Positions 23,722-31,980 of a stretch of DNA of 64,000 nucleotides are shown in pieces; the stretch's first letter is position 1; each line of letters begins with the position of its first letter. This stretch comes from Paraburkholderia sp. D15. GTDB lineage: Bacteria; Pseudomonadota; Gammaproteobacteria; Burkholderiales; Burkholderiaceae. The notes under the pieces were generated by a model. It did not search any database. It worked only from the letters and a program-made list of their open reading frames with translations, and was not told the origin of the DNA. The DNA lies in the NCBI RefSeq assembly GCF_029910215.1, contig NZ_CP110396.1, positions 3,274,876 to 3,338,875 of the forward strand. The letters run 5' to 3'. Both the position numbers and the translations under genes were made by a program.

Positions 23722-24756
23722 TCAGTCGAGCAACTCGGCGGCAAGCTGCGCGAGCGGTTCGACCATGCTGCCCACCTCGTGAGCGTCGGCGCTCGATGCA
23801 TTGCCTTGCAACGCGCGTGCTCTCACGCCCTGGGCGATGGAGGCGAGGCGAAAGAAGCTGAACGCCAGATAGAAATTCCAGCTCGCGATGCCCGGCAAAC
23901 CGCGCAGTTCGCAGTAGCGCGCGATCATGGCTGCTTCGTCCGGAATGCCGAGGGCCGCACGGTCTTGACCACGCAAGCCGGGAATCTTGCCCTTCGCCGG
24001 CAGACGCAGGCACATGCAGAAATACGCGAGGTCGGCGAGCGGATCGCCGAGCGTGGACAGCTCCCAGTCGAGCACGGCGCGCACCCGTGGCGCGTCGTGC
24101 TCGAAGATCAGGTTGTCCAGCCGGAAGTCGCCGTGCACGAGTGAGGGGCGCGGCGAATCGGCCGGGCAATGCGCGGGCAGCCATGCGATCAGCGCTTCCA
24201 TCGGCGCGATCTTTCCGGTTTCGGCGGCGCGGTACTGGCGTGTCCATAATTCGATCTGCCGCTGGAAATAATTGCCGGGGCGGCCGTAATCGGTGAGGCC
24301 GACCGCGTCGACATTCACGTCGTGCAACGCGGCCAGCGTCTCGATGATGGACGCGAAATAGTCGCCCCGCGCGTCGCGTTCGATGTCCGGCAACGCGGGG
24401 TTCCAGAAGATGCGGCCGTCCTCGTAGCTCATCAGATAGAACAGGCTGCCGGTGATCTCGCGGTTCTCGCACAGATGCCAGGCACGCGCGACGGGGACCG
24501 GCGTCGGCGCCAGCGCGCGCAGCACGCGAAACTCGCGGTCCACCGCGTGCGCCGACTTGAGTAACTGGCCGGACGGCTGGCGGCGCAGCACGTAGCGCGC
24601 GTCCGGCGTCGCGAGCAGGAAGGTGGGGTTCGACTGGCCGCCGGCGAATTTTGTCGCTTGCACCGGGCCGGCGAATCCCGGCACGTGCTGCTGCAGATAA
24701 GGCGTCAATACGTCGAGATCGAGGTCGACGGTCGGGCTGGGCGTTTCGCGCGTCAT
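23722..24756 (-). CDS. APH/ACAD10-like phosphotransferase (acyl-CoA-linked kinase)
   Basis: A 344-aa protein-kinase-like phosphotransferase of the aminoglycoside/choline-kinase fold. Visible are the glycine-rich FAGGQSNPTFLL, YVLRRQPSGQLLKSAHAVDREFRVL (nucleotide Lys and helix Glu), catalytic LVHGDFRLDNLIFE, and the metal-binding VLDWELSTLGDPLADLAY. This is the form found as the N-terminal domain of ACAD10/11 and as LvaA, which phosphorylate 4-hydroxyacyl-CoA. It is not expected to be an antibiotic kinase. The ATG at 24756 is used because the longer frame reads through the phosphatase gene. The SDR and dehydrogenase follow in the same direction. Confidence 0.85.
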   Translation of the reverse strand: MTRETPSPTVDLDLDVLTPYLQQHVPGFAGPVQATKFAGGQSNPTFLLATPDARYVLRRQPSGQLLKSAHAVDREFRVLRALAPTPVPVARAWHLCENREITGSLFYLMSYEDGRIFWNPALPDIERDARGDYFASIIETLAALHDVNVDAVGLTDYGRPGNYFQRQIELWTRQYRAAETGKIAPMEALIAWLPAHCPADSPRPSLVHGDFRLDNLIFEHDAPRVRAVLDWELSTLGDPLADLAYFCMCLRLPAKGKIPGLRGQDRAALGIPDEAAMIARYCELRGLPGIASWNFYLAFSFFRLASIAQGVRARALQGNASSADAHEVGSMVEPLAQLAAELLD

Positions 24757-24782
24757 GGTATCGGTCGGGATCGGAAGTGGGA

Positions 24783-25460
24783 CTAGCTGTAGGTCAGATA
24801 GGCGTGACGCTGCGGATCGTCGAGATGCGCGACCGTGTTGAAGGTCGACAACTGGCACGACTCGCGATTGAAGAAGCACTGCGTGACGCTGCTGTTGCGG
24901 ATCTGCAGGTTGAGTTCGACCGCCATCGCGTCGGGCGCCTGCAGCAGTTGCTGCACGAATGCGCCGATCACGCCGCCGGATGTGACGACGAGAACGCGGC
25001 GCGCGTCGCCTTGCTGGATCGCGTCGCGTGCGGCGGCGACGCGTTGCTGGAATGCGTGCCACGTTTCCGGCGCGCGGTCGTCGAGTTCGCCGCGCGACCA
25101 TGCGTGCAGTATCTGGCGTAGCGCCTTGAAGAATTCGCGCGGTTGCTCACGTGCGCGTGATGCGATTTCGCGATGCGTGGCGTCGTCCATTGCGCGAAAT
25201 AGCGCGTGGAAATCGTATTCGTCGAGACCGGGATGAACCGTGCATTCGGGCGGCGTATCCGGCATCGCACGACGGATGGCGGCGAGCGTTTGCGTGTGAC
25301 GCGTGAGCGTGCCGGTGATCACGCGGTCGAAGCGAATACCGTTGCGGGCGAAGTGCTCGCCTAGCCAGAGGCTTTGCCGTTCGCCGCGTTCGGAGAGCTG
25401 GTCGTAGTTGTCGGCGCCGAACGAAGCCTGTCCGTGCCGCACCAGAAAGAGTTCCGCCAT
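24783..25460 (-). CDS. Histidine phosphatase family protein
   Basis: A 225-aa phosphoglycerate-mutase-like phosphatase. The catalytic LVRHGQASFG (R8, H9) and the supporting TRHTQTLAAI segment are present. The second core motif reads VTSGGVIGA (159-167), with Ser where classical members have His in SHGG. The family commonly dephosphorylates small metabolites via a phosphohistidine. It is first in the operon with the APH-like kinase, SDR and acyl-CoA dehydrogenase; removing phosphate from an off-pathway intermediate is a plausible role. Its ATG faces 444 bases of intergenic DNA that should hold the operon promoter. Confidence 0.82.
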   Translation of the reverse strand: MAELFLVRHGQASFGADNYDQLSERGERQSLWLGEHFARNGIRFDRVITGTLTRHTQTLAAIRRAMPDTPPECTVHPGLDEYDFHALFRAMDDATHREIASRAREQPREFFKALRQILHAWSRGELDDRAPETWHAFQQRVAAARDAIQQGDARRVLVVTSGGVIGAFVQQLLQAPDAMAVELNLQIRNSSVTQCFFNRESCQLSTFNTVAHLDDPQRHAYLTYS

Positions 25461-25904
25461 CGATATCCCGCGCAGGAGGAGAAGGATGCAGAATAGCGGC
25501 GGCGGAGATATTGATGAAGTTTATTTAAATGATGGACGGGTATTCATTGCGGTGATTGCATGCTATGAAGAAAACGACCGTATCACCACGCCTTCCCGCT
25601 CCAGTGCCTCGGGTACGTTGACCGCCATCCTTCTGGCACCGGTCGCGCCGCAAGTCGGCGCCATCGTTCGATAGGTTTGGCGTATCAAACGCATCCGCTG
25701 TTCGGAATTTACAGATCTTATTGGCAGCTCGACAGTAGGGTCACGCGCCCCAACACGGCACTCGCATGACCCACTAGTCTTCTGACGCGTTCGCGCCGGC
25801 TGGCGACACGCAAGCACCGCCGCTCAAACTGAAACGCAGCGAAGTCTCGGGGATATTGCGCAGCCCTCGGGGCGGCATTGTTATCGATTTCGATCCGGAC
25901 AATC
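25461..25904. other. 444-base divergent intergenic region
   Basis: It lies between the histidine-phosphatase operon and the alpha/beta hydrolase gene. Codon-like stretches occur on both strands, including a leftward frame ending near 25563, but none has a start, ribosome site or recognisable family. It is AT-richer around 25500-25590. It presumably holds both promoters. Confidence 0.45.
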
Positions 25905-26768
25905 ATGCCAAGCTTGAACACCAACGCCGCACCTGACGCCACCCGCCCATCGATCAAGTCGGAAACCCACGCGGCGCTCACGCTGACGACCGTCGATCTG
26001 GACGTGCAGGGCGTCGGATTAAAACTGTCGACGATGTTCCGGCCCGGCCCGAAGCCGCCGATTCTATTCCTGCACGGCTTCGGCTCGACCAAGGAGGACT
26101 ATGCCGACATCGTCCTGCATCCCGAGTTCGATGGGCATGCTGTCATTGCCTACGACGCTCCCGGCTGTGGCGCGTCGGAATGCACCGACCTCAAGAAGAT
26201 TTCGATCCCATTTCTCGTGGAAACGGCACGCGGTCTACTCGCGCATTTCTCCGTGGACACCTTTCATGTGGTGGGCCATTCGATGGGCGGATTGACGGCG
26301 CTCATGCTGGCCGACGCCGAGCCTGATCGCGTACTCGGTTTTGCCGACATCGAAGGCAATGTCGCGCCCGAAGATTGTTTCCTGAGCCGTCAGGTCGTCG
26401 ATTTTCCGAACGATGACGACGACGTCTTCTTCGAAAAATTTATCGAAAGGACGTGGCATTCGAACCACTACGCGTCGGCGCTTTACGCGGCGGATCTACG
26501 TCATCGAGTGCGGGCTGGCGCGGTGAAGGGCATCTTCGCGTCGATGGTCGAGTTGTCCGACCATGGACATCTGATGGAGCGCTTCCTGGCGCTTCCCTGC
26601 CCAACGCTGTTCATGCACGGGGAGCAGAACGACGGTCTGTCCTACTTGCCGAAGCTTCGCGAAAACGGCGTGACGGTTGCAAGGATTCAATCCTGTGGCC
26701 ATTTTCCGATGTACTCGAATCCCGTCGAGATGTGGCGCACGCTCTCACGCTTTTTCGGTTACTCGTAA
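25905..26768 (+). CDS. Alpha/beta hydrolase
   Basis: A 287-aa alpha/beta-fold hydrolase. The oxyanion strand FLHGFGSTKEDY (55-66), nucleophile elbow GHSMGG (S126), a likely acid in TLFMHGEQND, and the final histidine in SCGHFPMYSNP make a complete Ser-Asp-His arrangement. ATG 25905 is preferred to a TTG nine codons upstream. No signal peptide, so cytoplasmic. It precedes the Liv-type binding protein by 143 bases on the same strand and may process the imported compound. Ester, lactone or thioester substrates are all possible. Confidence 0.82.
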   Translation: MPSLNTNAAPDATRPSIKSETHAALTLTTVDLDVQGVGLKLSTMFRPGPKPPILFLHGFGSTKEDYADIVLHPEFDGHAVIAYDAPGCGASECTDLKKISIPFLVETARGLLAHFSVDTFHVVGHSMGGLTALMLADAEPDRVLGFADIEGNVAPEDCFLSRQVVDFPNDDDDVFFEKFIERTWHSNHYASALYAADLRHRVRAGAVKGIFASMVELSDHGHLMERFLALPCPTLFMHGEQNDGLSYLPKLRENGVTVARIQSCGHFPMYSNPVEMWRTLSRFFGYS

Positions 26769-26911
26769 AAGCTGAAGCAAACATCGACTCGCTCGAACAG
26801 GCGCTTCTGTCGACGCGCGCAGATCGCACCGGTTGCTTCATACCGGCACCTTATACGAGTCAAGGTGCCGTCCCTCCTATACGAAGACTCGAGACAGACA
26901 AGAGGCATGTT

Positions 26912-28057
26912 ATGAACACCAGGATTCGTGAACTGCTGTCGATCGGCGTTGCGGTCGCTCTATCCAGTGGCGGCGTCGCTACCGCTTCCGCGGACGAAGT
27001 CGTGAAAATCGGTCACGTTGCTCCGTTGACCGGCGGCATTGCGCATATGGGCAAAGACAACGAAAACGGCGCGCGCCTGGCTGTCGAGGAAATCAACGCC
27101 AAAGGCCTCACGATCGGCGGCCAGAAAATCACGCTGCAACTCGACGCGCAAGACGACGCGGCCGATCCGCGTACGGCAACCCAGGTCGCGCAAAGGCTGG
27201 TGGACGACAACGTCGTGGGCGTCGTCGGACATTTGACTTCGGGTACGTCCATTCCCGCTTCGAAGATCTACAGCGATGCAGGTATCGTGCAGATTTCGCC
27301 GTCGTCGACCAATCCGGCCTATACGCAGCAAGGTTTCAAAACCACTTACCGGGTCGTCGCGACCGACGCCCAGCAAGGTCCGGCATTGGCCAACTACGCT
27401 GCGAAAGATCTGAAGGTGAAAAGCGTCGCGATCGTCGACGATGCCACCCAATACGGCCAGGGTCTCGCGAACGAATTCGAAAGGACGGCGAAGTCGCTAG
27501 GTCTGAACGTGATGTCGCACGACGCCACCAACGACAAGGCCGTCGACTTCCGCGCGATTCTGACGAAGATCAAGGGAGAGAATCCCGATGCGATCATGTA
27601 CGGCGGTTCGGACTCCACGGGCGGTCCGTTCGCGAAACAGGCGAAACAACTGGGCGTGCGCGCCAAGATTCTGGCGGGCGATGGCTTATGTACCGACAAG
27701 CTGTCCGACCTGGCCGGCGACGCCACCGACAACATCATCTGTTCGGAAGCAGGGGTAGCGCTCGAAAAAATGGTCGGCGGCAAGACGTTCGAAGCAAAGT
27801 ATAAGAAGCGCTTCGGGCAACCCATCCAGATCGATGCGCCGTTTGCCTATGACGCGGTGTACATCATCGTGGACGCGATGAAGCGTTCGCAATCGGTCTC
27901 GCCCGCGAAAATTCTGGCCGCCATGCCGGATACGGACTATCACGGCGTGGTTGGCGAAACGACTTTCGACTCGAAAGGCGATTTGCGTCACGGTGTAATC
28001 TCGCTCTATGTCTTCAAGGCGGGCAAGAAGACGCTGCTCGACGTCGTGAAGATGTGA
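26912..28057 (+). CDS. Branched-chain amino acid-type ABC substrate-binding protein (LivK/LivJ family)
   Basis: A 381-aa periplasmic binding protein. The signal peptide spans the start to about residue 28 (ASA then DEVVKIGHVAPLTGG). Family features are HMGKDNENGARLAVEEINAKG, LDAQDDAADPRTATQVAQRLV, VVGHLTSGTSIPAS, and DAPFAYDAVYIIVDAM at the C-terminus. Liv permease and ATPase genes (livHMGF) are not nearby, so it is an orphan receptor that would use a permease encoded elsewhere. The ATG at 26912 is used; the longer frame overlaps the hydrolase gene. Ligand unknown; aromatic acids or amides are bound by many paralogues. Confidence 0.88.
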   Translation: MNTRIRELLSIGVAVALSSGGVATASADEVVKIGHVAPLTGGIAHMGKDNENGARLAVEEINAKGLTIGGQKITLQLDAQDDAADPRTATQVAQRLVDDNVVGVVGHLTSGTSIPASKIYSDAGIVQISPSSTNPAYTQQGFKTTYRVVATDAQQGPALANYAAKDLKVKSVAIVDDATQYGQGLANEFERTAKSLGLNVMSHDATNDKAVDFRAILTKIKGENPDAIMYGGSDSTGGPFAKQAKQLGVRAKILAGDGLCTDKLSDLAGDATDNIICSEAGVALEKMVGGKTFEAKYKKRFGQPIQIDAPFAYDAVYIIVDAMKRSQSVSPAKILAAMPDTDYHGVVGETTFDSKGDLRHGVISLYVFKAGKKTLLDVVKM

Positions 28058-28739
28058 TTGTCGTATTTCCGCCGTTCGTATCTTTGAAAGTGGACATTAA
28101 CGGCGCATTAACACAGTCAGGGTCGAGCTAACCTGCAACTCCGGTGGAGCAGGTTAAGTTCGACCTTGTCACGTGACTGGACGCACGTATGCCGACGCGC
28201 AGGTACACCGTGCCATTCAAACCTCTCGCCCTGTCCATATTCCATACCAGGCAGGGGTTCTGGCGATTCCACGCTGCGTCGTCAATCACGGAAAACGCGG
28301 GATAGCATGTCAAAACATGCAGCCTGAAGGACTCGACCGATTAGCCCCGCAGTGTCTGGACGGAATCGCTACCTTCAGGGCTACCTGATGACGGTTTTGC
28401 CCCAAGCCATGCCACGCCAATCGTGTTCAGGGTAAACACCAAATTTCCCGGATATGTCGAGCCTATATCGTGACGTCACACCGGCAACGCGGCCGGCATC
28501 TCTGATCAACTATCGAGCGGCGACAGCCGGCAACCTGCGTATCGTGTCGCAAGACTAAACACCCCTCGCATGACTCGCGCGAAGTGACGCATGAACCGCA
28601 TGGCGAAGAAATTTTCCAGGCAACGCATCCGCACGTCGATACGAAATAGGGAATGCGAAAACGCTCTACATCAGACAATATTTCTTCAGTAAATCCGTTC
28701 GCGTCGGCACTCGTTTTCAATCACTGGAACAGAAGACAA
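28058..28739. other. 682-base intergenic region with a long hairpin and no clear gene
   Basis: After the binding-protein stop there is an insertion-sequence-like motif (28087-28099) and a long hairpin (28121-28165). The remainder is of mixed composition with only short frames lacking features. The last 100 bases are AT-richer and likely carry the promoter of the aminotransferase gene. Confidence 0.5.
28121..28165. terminator. Long imperfect hairpin downstream of LivK-like gene
   Basis: GGTCGAGCTAACCTGC (28121-28136) pairs with GCAGGTTAAGTTCGACC (28149-28165), one small bulge, across a 12-base loop. It sits 64 bases past the binding-protein stop and is followed by TTGTC. It could terminate transcription or be a relic of a mobile element's inverted repeats. 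Confidence 0.5.
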
Positions 28740-30029
28740 ATGCAGAACATTTCAACATGCGATCGAAAGGCACTCGACGAACTCCATAGCACGTTGAAGG
28801 TGCGCTACAGCTCGCTTCAGCATCTAAAACTGAATCTGAATATTGCACGGGGCGTTCCGTCTCCCGAGCAGGTTGAGCTTTCCGATGATCTATTGAGTTT
28901 GCCAGGCGCGGCGGACTTCATGTCGGCAGACGGCGTGGATGTGCGCAACTACATGGGGCAACAAGGATTGCGCGAGGTCAGGGCGCTTTTTTCGGAAAGC
29001 ATGGAGATCAGTCCCGAGAACCTCGTGGTCGACGGGAATTCCAGCCTGGCGCTTATGTACGATTGCGTGAGTCACGCATGGAGGGCAGGCGTGAATGGCG
29101 GTACACCGTGGCATCGGGTGCGAGGCGGAGTCGCATTTCTCTGCCCGGTTCCGGGATACGACCGCCATTTTTCGATATGCGAGGCGTTCGGCATCAGGAT
29201 GATTCCAGTCCCCATGCATGCCGATGGGCCGGATGTCGAATTCGTGCGGGACGCCGTCGCCGGCGATGAATCGATAAAGGGGATGTGGTGCGTGCCGAAG
29301 TACAGCAACCCAACCGGCGCCACGTACTCGGAAAGCAAGATACGCGCACTCGCCTCGATGCGCACTGCCGCAGACGACTTCCGCCTGTTCTGGGACAACG
29401 CATATTGGCTGCATCATCTTACCGATGAAGCCGTACAGATCGCGAATGTCGTTGCCTTATGCGAGGAGTATGGGAACGAAAACAGGCCGTTGGTCTTCGG
29501 CTCCACGTCGAAGATAACCTTCGCGGGCGCCGGCTTGTCCATGCTGGGCAGTTCCCGCGAGAACATCCGGTGGTGGCTGCGTCATGCCTCGGTGCGAAGC
29601 GTTGGACCCGATAAGGTCAACCAGCTTCGTCACTTGAGATTCCTGCGCAATTCAGACGGTTTGAAGGCGCTGATGCAACGTCACAAGGAACTTCTGGCGC
29701 CGCGCTTCGGCATTGTCGAGCGGAATTTCCGCAGGTTGCTGGAAGGAACTGGCGTGGCATCCTGGACGCAGCCAAAGGGCGGGTACTTCATTACGCTGAA
29801 TGTATTACATGGAACGGCGAAGCGCGTTGTCGAGTTATCGAAACAGGCGGGCGTCACGTTGACGCCCGCGGGAGCGCCGTTCCCCGGCGGGATTGATCCT
29901 ACCGACAGTGTGCTCAGAATTGCGCCGTCGTCGCTTGCCGTTGACGATGTCGGCCAGGCTGCCGAGGTTGTCGCGGTATCGGCACTCCTGGCAGCAGCGG
30001 AGTTGCGATTGCGTCAGCTAGCGGAATAG
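28740..30029 (+). CDS. Fold-type I aminotransferase (aspartate aminotransferase PF12897-like)
   Basis: A 429-aa PLP enzyme. The internal aldimine lysine is in VFGSTSKITFAGAGLS (about 285). CVPKYSNPTGATYSE supplies the conserved Asn-Pro-Thr-Gly segment, FRLFWDNAYW the pyridine-ring Asp, and VLRIAPSSL the C-terminal carboxylate-binding Arg. Length and the FAGAG motif fit the PF12897 aspartate-aminotransferase-like subgroup rather than AspC or MocR; no DNA-binding domain is fused. ATG 28740 is chosen, with AGAAGA upstream. It faces a convergent MFS gene across a strong hairpin. The amino donor and acceptor cannot be told from sequence. Confidence 0.82.
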   Translation: MQNISTCDRKALDELHSTLKVRYSSLQHLKLNLNIARGVPSPEQVELSDDLLSLPGAADFMSADGVDVRNYMGQQGLREVRALFSESMEISPENLVVDGNSSLALMYDCVSHAWRAGVNGGTPWHRVRGGVAFLCPVPGYDRHFSICEAFGIRMIPVPMHADGPDVEFVRDAVAGDESIKGMWCVPKYSNPTGATYSESKIRALASMRTAADDFRLFWDNAYWLHHLTDEAVQIANVVALCEEYGNENRPLVFGSTSKITFAGAGLSMLGSSRENIRWWLRHASVRSVGPDKVNQLRHLRFLRNSDGLKALMQRHKELLAPRFGIVERNFRRLLEGTGVASWTQPKGGYFITLNVLHGTAKRVVELSKQAGVTLTPAGAPFPGGIDPTDSVLRIAPSSLAVDDVGQAAEVVAVSALLAAAELRLRQLAE

Positions 30030-30039
30030 GCGCAGAAAT

Positions 30040-30067
30040 CCGATTCCGTCCGTGAGGACGGAATCGG
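30040..30067. terminator. Perfect 12-bp hairpin between convergent genes
   Basis: CCGATTCCGTCC (30040-30051) pairs perfectly with GGACGGAATCGG (30056-30067) around a GTGA tetraloop. It starts 10 bases after the aminotransferase stop and 36 bases from the convergent MFS stop, so it can serve both transcripts. No U-tract. Confidence 0.65.
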
Positions 30068-30102
30068 GCCACCCATTTGATTCACGCCAATCCGTTCGCT
30101 TC

Positions 30103-31464
30103 TTAAGCTCGACCGGCGGTGGCCGTGACGGGCAGAAGTCTCGCCGCACTTATCCCGACCAGCGCACAGACCATCCCGGCTACGAACACACCCACATACG
30201 AGTGGGTGACGTCGATGAAGTAGCCGGACACCACGGGCGCCAATGAGCCACAAATCTGAGCGACCGTGTTCATCAAGCCGCCGATTGGCCCCGCGGCGGT
30301 AGTGGGAAAAAGCGTGGTGGTCAGCGGCCAGACGATGATCCACATGTTGACGAATATCGAGAACAAAACCGCCGTGGCCAGTACTACCCATGCGGGCACC
30401 CAGCGGGGGCCCAGTAGGGTATAGCTCACGAAGAGCAGGCAGATCAGCGCAACGATGGAGAGTGAAATCATCAGCGACCGTCGATGTCCGAAGCGGTCCG
30501 AGGCGAGGCCCGCGAGCGGCTGGCACAATGCCGCGGGAACTGCCGCGACAAACGCCCACAGATATCCGGCGTGACCGATTTTTATCTGATACGTGGAGAC
30601 AAGAAACGCTGCAAACCACGTCCACACAAAATACTTGCAAGCGATAAATCCGGTGTAGGAGACGGTCAGAACATACGGGTAGCGCGAATGCTTCATGATG
30701 TTCCAGAACGACGCCATGGAAGCGTCAACGTCCGGCTCCGCATGTTTCGCTTTCGACTTGTTCCCGTCGAGGGAGATCAGACCGATCTGCTCCGGCTTGT
30801 CGCGAAGCACGAGGGGAACGACCACGATCATGATCAGGCCGGGAATGGCCGAATAGAGAAATCCCGACTGGATCATCGAAAGCCCGAACAGGGAAACGCT
30901 GCCGGTGATGAGTACCGGCATGAGTGCGCCACCCGCTCCGGTACCCAGTGCGCCGCCCATCGCCATCAGTCCCGTTTGAGTTCCGCGTAGCGCCGGTGAA
31001 AACCATCGCGCCAGCATCGGGTTCACGGGCACCCAGACAGCTGCCGCACCCAGACCGATCAGGGCTCTGGCCAGAATGGCGAGCGCGACGCTATTCGCGT
31101 GAACGGCAAAGGCAATGCTGGCAAATGCGATCAAACCGGTGCCCAGGGTCACGGTCCAGCGCGCGCCGAGCCAACGTTCACTGACCACGCCCCACGGCAA
31201 CTGACCGACCGCATACGCAATCAGGAAAGACGCATCGATCCAGCCGATCGTCGATGCACTCCATCCGTTTTCCCGTTGCAGGATAGGAATCACCGTCGGA
31301 ATGTTGTACCGCATGAACAGATCGATGAAATAGGCGACCCATGCAACCAGCAGGATGTACCACGACCGGCGGTAGGCACGTGGCAATTCGATTGCCGACT
31401 GTTCGCCGGACAAAACAGCGGGGGCGTCTCCACGATTTCTATTTAGCAGACTCTGTACCACCAT
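30103..31464 (-). CDS. MFS transporter (anion:cation symporter-like)
   Basis: A 453-aa MFS permease. Twelve hydrophobic segments can be counted by eye. The TM1 region (YILLVAWVAYFIDLFMRYNIP), the loop GVVSERWLGARWTVTLGTG with motif-A character, GLGAAAVWVPVNPMLARWF and DRFGHRRSLMIS place it near the organic-anion symporters (ACS/phthalate or sugar-acid type). A long central cytoplasmic loop (DKPEQIGLISLDGNKSKAKH) is usual. It probably imports a carboxylate, perhaps the substrate of the neighbouring aminotransferase or 2-oxo-acid enzymes; that link is inferred from position only. Confidence 0.82.
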   Translation of the reverse strand: MVVQSLLNRNRGDAPAVLSGEQSAIELPRAYRRSWYILLVAWVAYFIDLFMRYNIPTVIPILQRENGWSASTIGWIDASFLIAYAVGQLPWGVVSERWLGARWTVTLGTGLIAFASIAFAVHANSVALAILARALIGLGAAAVWVPVNPMLARWFSPALRGTQTGLMAMGGALGTGAGGALMPVLITGSVSLFGLSMIQSGFLYSAIPGLIMIVVVPLVLRDKPEQIGLISLDGNKSKAKHAEPDVDASMASFWNIMKHSRYPYVLTVSYTGFIACKYFVWTWFAAFLVSTYQIKIGHAGYLWAFVAAVPAALCQPLAGLASDRFGHRRSLMISLSIVALICLLFVSYTLLGPRWVPAWVVLATAVLFSIFVNMWIIVWPLTTTLFPTTAAGPIGGLMNTVAQICGSLAPVVSGYFIDVTHSYVGVFVAGMVCALVGISAARLLPVTATAGRA

Positions 31465-31980
31465 TACGGCTGTCTCCTTACGTACCGTTCATGCACGGCT
31501 CTGTTTGATATGGCGTACTGCGCCGATGTCTTGGGTTTGCCGTTAGCGAACGCGTGCATCGGCCAGCATCCCAGTGTCGGTTGCCGGCTGCCGGGCGCCA
31601 ATGATTGATTCTGGAAGTCCCCGTTAGGCGAGGGCTAACGGGTCGATGCGTGAACAGATGGTGGGGGCGACTGTCGGGTTGCTGTCCGGTTCTTTCCCAC
31701 AGGCTTGGTCAGGCGCTAGCGTGACGTTTCGACGTGTCGAACTGCGACGCGGAACCATACGCTGACCGTATGGAAGCATTCCTCATAAAAAAATATACAG
31801 AACGTTTTTCAGGTTCGATACTGATCGGGATTAACCTTATGCCGGTCATGCCGGGCATCTCCAGCGCAGCGCAACGTGCGTTGTTCATTGCAAGGCGACA
31901 CCGCCCGCTGGTCTGATGAAATCGCGGCAGTACTTGCCGTAGCCGCTCAATTTACTTACGTACCTGTACGGAGCAGTCGC
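31465..31980. promoter_or_regulatory. Divergent promoter region, MFS gene and pyruvate dehydrogenase E1 gene
   Basis: 516 bases between divergent starts. A hairpin CCCGTTAG/CTAACGGG with a 7-base loop lies at 31620-31642, and an AT-rich run at 31785-31815 may belong to a promoter. Short frames (for example 31734-31916) lack support. Confidence 0.5.

Noticed and set aside
23722-24756. Aminoglycoside resistance kinase
   Set aside because: The fold is shared, but context (SDR, acyl-CoA dehydrogenase) and motifs fit the ACAD10/LvaA-type acyl-CoA kinase.
25408-25817. Short frames in the gap upstream of the alpha/beta hydrolase
   Set aside because: They lack starts with ribosome sites and show no family; they overlap the likely divergent promoters.
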